From Streptomyces aureocirculatus (lineage in GTDB: Bacteria; Actinomycetota; Actinomycetes; Streptomycetales; Streptomycetaceae), in contig NZ_JOAP01000037.1 in assembly GCF_000720475.1 (NCBI RefSeq), forward strand, positions 1 through 64,000: a stretch of 64,000 bases of DNA. Direction: 5' to 3'. The notes below the pieces were generated by a model. That model worked only from the letters and a program-made list of their open reading frames with translations. It was not told the origin of the DNA and made no database searches. Positions 60,297 to 64,000 of this stretch are shown one piece after another (position 1 is the first letter of the stretch; every line of letters begins with the position of its first letter). The position numbers and the translations under genes were made by a program.

Positions 60297-61208
60297 TCAG
60301 CGCAGATCATCCTCGATGTCGGGCATGACCAGCGTGCCGATCTCCTCACGCGTGAACATCTCGAGCAGCACCGAGTGCTGCACCCGCCCGTCGATGACCC
60401 GCGCGCTGCCCACGCCGTTGCGGACCGCGTGCAGGCAGCCTGCCATCTTGGGGACCATGCCGTCGGCGAGCTCCGGGAGGATCTTCTCCAGTTCGCTGGC
60501 GCTGAGCCTGCTGATGACCTCGTCGCTGTTCGGCCAGTCCGCGTACAGGCCCTCGACGTCGGTGAGGAAGACGAGCGTGTGGGCGTTCAGGGCGCCAGCT
60601 ATCGCGGCGGCCGCGGTGTCGGCGTTCACGTTGTAGACGTAGTCGTCGTCGACGCTGCGGGCCACCGGGGAGATGACCGGGATGCGGCCGTCGGCGAGCA
60701 GCGCCTCGACGGCGCCGGCGTTCACTCCGGCGATCTCGCCGACGCGGCCGATGTCGACCTTCTCGCCCTCCGCGCCCGCCGGCCAGTGCTTGACGGCGGT
60801 GATGGTGTCCGCGTCCTCGCCGGTGAGGCCGACCGCGAGCGGGCCGTGCTGGTTGATGAGGCCGACCAGCTCGCGCTGCACCTGTCCCGCGAGCACCATC
60901 CTGACGACGTTCATGGCCTCGGGCGATGTGACCCTGAGGCCCGCCTTGAACTCGCTCTCGATGTCGTGCAGCTTCAGGGCCTTGCTGATCTGCGGGCCGC
61001 CGCCGTGTACGACGACGGGCTTGAGCCCGGCGTGCCGCAGGAAGACGATGTCGTGCGCGAAGGCGGCCTTCAGCTCGTCGTCGATCATGGCGTTGCCGCC
61101 GAACTTGATGACGCAGATCTTGCCCTGGTGACGGTTGAGCCACGGCAGCGCGTCCATGACGGACTGCGCCTTGACCAGTGCGGGGTGCTCCTGGGTGCTG
61201 ATCCTCAT
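60297..61208 (-). CDS. argB: N-acetylglutamate kinase ArgB
   Basis: Amino acid kinase-family enzyme, 303 residues, phosphorylating N-acetyl-L-glutamate, usually the arginine-inhibited step. Motifs: [35 protein letters not shown] (nucleotide site), [17 protein letters not shown], and [17 protein letters not shown]. The N-terminal helix [18 protein letters not shown], characteristic of arginine-sensitive hexameric ArgB, is present, so feedback control is likely. The start overlaps the argJ stop (ATGA). Confidence 0.95.
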   Translation of the reverse strand: MRISTQEHPALVKAQSVMDALPWLNRHQGKICVIKFGGNAMIDDELKAAFAHDIVFLRHAGLKPVVVHGGGPQISKALKLHDIESEFKAGLRVTSPEAMNVVRMVLAGQVQRELVGLINQHGPLAVGLTGEDADTITAVKHWPAGAEGEKVDIGRVGEIAGVNAGAVEALLADGRIPVISPVARSVDDDYVYNVNADTAAAAIAGALNAHTLVFLTDVEGLYADWPNSDEVISRLSASELEKILPELADGMVPKMAGCLHAVRNGVGSARVIDGRVQHSVLLEMFTREEIGTLVMPDIEDDLR

Positions 61209-62359
61209 GACGAGTACGCGCTGTTCTCGTGGACGTACTCGGCGGTGAGGTCGTTGGCCCACAAGGTGGCCGACGCCCCGCCGGCGGCGAGGTCCGCGGT
61301 GATGACGACCTCGCGGCCGCCCATGTCCACCGAGTCCCGGTCCGCGCCGATCGCGCCGTCCTTGCAGACCCAGACGCCGTTGATAGCGACGTTCACCCGG
61401 TCGGGGCGGAAGGCGACGGCGGTGGTGCCGATGGCGGAGAGCACCCGGCCCCAGTTGGGGTCCTCGCCGTGGATGGCGCACTTGAGGAGGTTGTTGCGGG
61501 CGATGGAGCGCCCGGCCTCCACGGCGTCGTCCTCGCTCGCCGCGTTCACGACGTCGATGCGGATGTCCTTGGAGGCACCCTCGGCGTCGCCGATGAGCTG
61601 CCGCGCCAGGTCCTCGCAGACGGTGCGCACGGCGTCGGCGAACTCCGCGTACGCGGGGGTGACCCCGGCGGCGCCGGACGCGAGCAGGAGCACCGTGTCG
61701 TTGGTGGACATGCAGCCGTCGGAGTCGACCCGGTCGAAGGTGACCCGGGTCGCCGCCCGCAGCGCCTTGTTCAGGACGTCGTTGCCGAGGTCCGCGTCGG
61801 TGGTGAGGACGACCAGCATCGTGGCGAGGCCGGGGGCGAGCATGCCCGCGCCCTTGGCCATGCCGCCGACCGTCCAGCCCTCGCCCTCGTACACCGCCGT
61901 CTTGTGCACGCTGTCGGTCGTCTTGATGGCGACGGCCGCGTCCTCGCCGCCGTCCGCGGAGAGTGCGTCCGCCGCGGTGTCGACACCCGCGAGCAGCTTG
62001 TCCATCGGCAGGCGTACGCCGATGAGCCCCGTGGACGCCACGGCGACCTCACCGGCGCGCAGCCCGCCGAGGCTCGCCGCGACCTTCTCGGCGGTGGCGC
62101 GGGTGTCCTGGAAGCCTTCGGGGCCGGTGCACGCGTTGGCGCCGCCGGAGTTGAGGACGACAGCGCCGACGGCACCGGTCCTGATGACCCCTTCGCTCCA
62201 CACCACGGGCGCGGCCTTCACACGGTTCGAGGTGAAGACGCCCGCCACGCTCCGCCGCGGTCCCGTGTTCACCACCAGGGCCAGGTCCGGATTTCCGTTG
62301 CTTTTGATTCCGGCCGCAACACCCGCGGCCGAAAAGCCTTTTGCTGCCGTGACGCTCAT
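61205..62359 (-). CDS. argJ: Ornithine acetyltransferase ArgJ
   Basis: 384-residue N-terminal-nucleophile enzyme that moves the acetyl group from N-acetylornithine to glutamate, giving ornithine. The self-cleavage site lies in [20 protein letters not shown], at the Ala-Thr junction, with Thr as the new nucleophile; other blocks are [12 protein letters not shown] and [16 protein letters not shown] 62359 has AAGGAG 10 bases upstream; an in-frame ATG at 62428 is less likely. In most Streptomyces argC precedes argJ and argR follows argD; neither is here, so this may be a second, pathway-linked arg set. Confidence 0.94.
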   Translation of the reverse strand: MSVTAAKGFSAAGVAAGIKSNGNPDLALVVNTGPRRSVAGVFTSNRVKAAPVVWSEGVIRTGAVGAVVLNSGGANACTGPEGFQDTRATAEKVAASLGGLRAGEVAVASTGLIGVRLPMDKLLAGVDTAADALSADGGEDAAVAIKTTDSVHKTAVYEGEGWTVGGMAKGAGMLAPGLATMLVVLTTDADLGNDVLNKALRAATRVTFDRVDSDGCMSTNDTVLLLASGAAGVTPAYAEFADAVRTVCEDLARQLIGDAEGASKDIRIDVVNAASEDDAVEAGRSIARNNLLKCAIHGEDPNWGRVLSAIGTTAVAFRPDRVNVAINGVWVCKDGAIGADRDSVDMGGREVVITADLAAGGASATLWANDLTAEYVHENSAYSS

Positions 62360-63025
62360 GGCGCTACTACTCCTTGGTGGAAGTTCCCAGTTGCCTGAGA
62401 AAGCCGAGGGGGCCACTGGCAATGACATGGCCCGAGCCGCCCCATTCCTCGATTCTGACGACGGAGCGCCGCACCCGGCCTCCCGTCCGTCCGTTCCCGT
62501 TGAACGCCCGCATCGCTGATTTGGCAGCTCACCGATGTACCACCGGCGCCGACGCGCAGGGCCGGGCCAACAACCCGCAACAAACTACAGGCAATTCAGG
62601 CTGCCGGCATCGGCTGTCCTGTCCACGGGACAGCGGGCCGCCGTTGCCGAGGGCCCGGAGAACTCCGTGCCCGCGGCCAGGAACCGCCGGCCTGGCCCGG
62701 CCCGCACCGGTCTCATGGACGTACGGACACCAGGTTCGCAGTCCTCCGTGGGACGCCCGTCACATTTTCCCTGACATTGTCGGGGCCGCTGCGTGGATTT
62801 AACGGAGTTGCCACAGCGGGCGCGAGGGCGGCACCGGGCAATTCGCCCGGGCGCGGGGGGGTCTGGACGCCGGGGCCCGTATGGTCCGACAATGACGGGG
62901 CTGGCGCGTCTGTGCCAGGCTCGATCGGGACGCAAGCCCGACGGCACGGACTTGTGTCACTCAGTACATGGAATCGGTGCTTTCAGACGGAGAAGGCACC
63001 GGGCAGGCTTGAATTGGAGTGGACC
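62360..63025. other. Divergent intergenic region argJ / mbtH
   Basis: 666 bases without a supported gene. No argC fragment was recognised in any frame. It must hold the promoters of the argJBD operon and the MbtH gene. I looked for the iron-box sequence of DmdR/IdeR regulators (TTAGGTTAGG-like) and did not see one. Frames spanning it lack ribosome sites and family features. Confidence 0.45.
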
Positions 63026-63250
63026 ATGAGCAGCAACCCGTTCGACGACGCGGATGGCCAGTTCTACGTCTTGGTGAACGACGAGGAGCAGCACTCGCTG
63101 TGGCCTTCCTTCGCGGAGGTCCCCGCCGGCTGGCGGGTCGTGTTCGGTGAGGCCGCCCGCCAGGAGTGCCTGGACTACGTGGAGCAGAACTGGACCGACC
63201 TGCGTCCCAAGAGCCTGCGTGACGCGATGGCCGCGGACGCGGCGGCCTGA
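63026..63250 (+). CDS. MbtH-family protein
   Basis: 74-residue MbtH-like protein, a small partner that binds and activates NRPS adenylation domains. The whole family pattern is present: [40 protein letters not shown], with the conserved tryptophans, and [17 protein letters not shown] 63026 follows GGAG. Its presence points to a nonribosomal peptide synthetase nearby, probably the siderophore locus suggested by the neighbouring N-monooxygenase gene. A strong hairpin follows the stop. Confidence 0.95.
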   Translation: MSSNPFDDADGQFYVLVNDEEQHSLWPSFAEVPAGWRVVFGEAARQECLDYVEQNWTDLRPKSLRDAMAADAAA

Positions 63251-63283
63251 GCCTGGCTCGCGCCAACGCGTCATTGACGCGGT

Positions 63284-63316
63284 GGGCCCCGGTGCCGTAT
63301 AGCGGCGCCGGGGCCC
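63284..63316 (+). terminator. Terminator after the MbtH gene
   Basis: GGGCCCCGGTGCCG, loop TATAG, CGGCGCCGGGGCCC: a 14-base stem with one G-T pair, 33 bases after the stop. No T-run. Confidence 0.75.
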
Positions 63317-63450
63317 ATTCATGTCCGCAGCCCGGCCCCCCGGGCCTGCCGCATGCCCGCGGCTCCGGCCTCCGGACCTGCCTTCTGCCCGTAGCCCCGG
63401 CCTCCGGACCTGCCCGCACCTGGCAGGTGCCCCGCACCCGGGCAGGCGAA

Positions 63451-63479
63451 CGGCCCGTCAGCGAGGGCCTGACGGGCCG
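63451..63479 (-). terminator. Terminator after the N-monooxygenase gene
   Basis: CGGCCCGTCAG, loop CGAGGGC, CTGACGGGCCG: a perfect 11-base stem, 28 bases beyond the stop of the minus-strand monooxygenase. A CGGCCTCCGGACCTGCC direct repeat lies between the two terminators (63360-63420). Confidence 0.75.
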
Positions 63480-63507
63480 GTCCGTGCGTGGGTGACTCAG
63501 ACGTGGC

Positions 63508-64000
63508 TCAGGCCTTCGCGCCGGTGCCGCGCCGCCCGACGAGGGAGTCGGCGATCTCACCGCTGCGGACGGCGATGTTCGAGAGCAGCGACGACGTGAG
63601 GCCGTGCGTGTGCTCGGTGCCGCCCTGGAGGTAGATGCCGCAGGACAGCTCCGGGGTGGTGGCGACGCGGTAGTCGCGCTCCACCTGGTGGCGGCCCTCG
63701 GTGTCCCGCAGGCAGAAGCGGTCCAGGTCGCCGAGGAGTCCGGTCGGGTCCATGGTGCTGTAGCCGGTGGCGAAGACGAGCGCGTCGACGTCCATCTCGT
63801 GCTCCGTCTCGCCGTCGAGCAGCGTGTGCAGGACGACACGGGTGTCGTCACCGGAACGCTTGACTTCCTTGACCCGGGTGAGGTTCAGGAAGTGCAGCCG
63901 CTGGGCGCCCGCGACCTCCTCCTCGTAGCTGCGCCGGAACAGCTCCCTGATCACGGCGTCGTCGACGACGGAGTAGTTCGTGTTCTTGTGGTAGCGCCAG
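63508..64000 (-). CDS. L-ornithine/L-lysine N-monooxygenase, C-terminal part
   Basis: C-terminal 163 residues of a flavin-dependent N-hydroxylating monooxygenase (SidA/PvdA/IucD/CchB family); the gene enters from beyond the right edge, so the N-terminal FAD domain is not visible. Recognisable segments are YHKNTNYSVVDDAVIRELF, DALVFATGYSTMDP (the ATGY motif of the family), CLRDTEGRHQVERDYRV and QGGTEHTHGLTSSLLSNIAV. It makes N5-hydroxyornithine or N6-hydroxylysine for hydroxamate siderophores. With an MbtH gene divergent and argJBD beyond it, an ornithine-based siderophore such as a coelichelin type is favoured. Confidence 0.9.
   Translation of the reverse strand, partial: WRYHKNTNYSVVDDAVIRELFRRSYEEEVAGAQRLHFLNLTRVKEVKRSGDDTRVVLHTLLDGETEHEMDVDALVFATGYSTMDPTGLLGDLDRFCLRDTEGRHQVERDYRVATTPELSCGIYLQGGTEHTHGLTSSLLSNIAVRSGEIADSLVGRRGTGAKA

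Noticed and set aside
62360..63025. Possible argC remnant or leader peptide upstream of argJ
   Set aside because: No frame shows the ArgC GxxG dinucleotide motif or catalytic cysteine block, and no arginine-rich leader with a ribosome site was seen.
62360..63025. Iron-box (DmdR/IdeR) operator near the MbtH gene
   Set aside because: Looked for TTAGGTTAGG-like 19-bp sequence by eye; none found, so iron control is not claimed.

Overview
The window is Streptomyces-type chromosomal DNA: very high GC with G/C at third codon positions, dense short-spaced operons often joined by ATGA stop/start overlaps, GTG and TTG starts, rare TTA codons, and families typical of the genus (SARP activator, type 2 encapsulin, ROK-controlled sugar ABC operon without its own ATPase, MbtH protein). 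No rRNA, tRNA, CRISPR array, insertion sequence or phage gene was recognised.

The centre (about 19.6-51.5 kb) is a prodiginine (red tripyrrole) biosynthetic cluster, recognised by gene content and by synteny with the S. coelicolor red cluster. redD (SARP activator) is followed by redX-redW-redY. redZ (orphan response regulator) is read the other way. Then comes a leftward operon redR - DUF6206-like gene - redU - redV, and a rightward operon redP-Q-O-N-M-L(K)-J-I-H-G. RedM, RedO, RedW, RedX, RedN, RedV and RedI build the bipyrrole aldehyde (MBC) branch; RedP, RedQ, RedR, RedJ and RedLK build 2-alkylpyrrole; RedH joins the two; RedG, a Rieske oxygenase, would cyclise the product. RedU supplies phosphopantetheine arms. 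Departures from the classical cluster: RedL and RedK are one polypeptide; RedX carries about 34 heptapeptide repeats inserted into a ketosynthase domain that has lost its catalytic residues; TTA codons occur in redD, redZ and redV; no redF, and only one of redS/redT, is seen.

Left flank (0-19.3 kb): an APC permease; a radical SAM-SDR-GNAT operon with an unusual CX8CX2C motif and a 10-bp repeat array at its promoter; a TerD-CAP-CAP protein; a ROK-regulator/sugar ABC/two Gfo-Idh-MocA operon; an MscS channel; a cNMP-domain type 2 encapsulin with its cysteine desulfurase cargo; and a TetR-ABC operon.

Right flank (51.5-64 kb): a Ppx/GppA phosphatase; a DUF4097 adhesin-like protein; an MMPL transporter; a small apparently chimeric gene (HicB-like N-terminus, ABC-ATPase-like C-terminus); a cytochrome P450; argJ-argB-argD without argC or argR; then an MbtH protein and a truncated ornithine/lysine N-monooxygenase, which suggests the edge of a hydroxamate siderophore NRPS locus that argJBD could feed with ornithine.

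Regulatory DNA stands out: 11-bp-period heptamers of SARP type in the redR/redP divergent promoter, a 7-bp tandem repeat beside them, a 10-bp direct repeat before redD, phased 11-bp TGGCRCCA arrays at three right-flank loci, and perfect inverted-repeat operators before tetR and the P450 gene. In-frame short repeats recur in many genes of the window. All functional statements rest on reading motifs and on recalled family knowledge; no database search was run.
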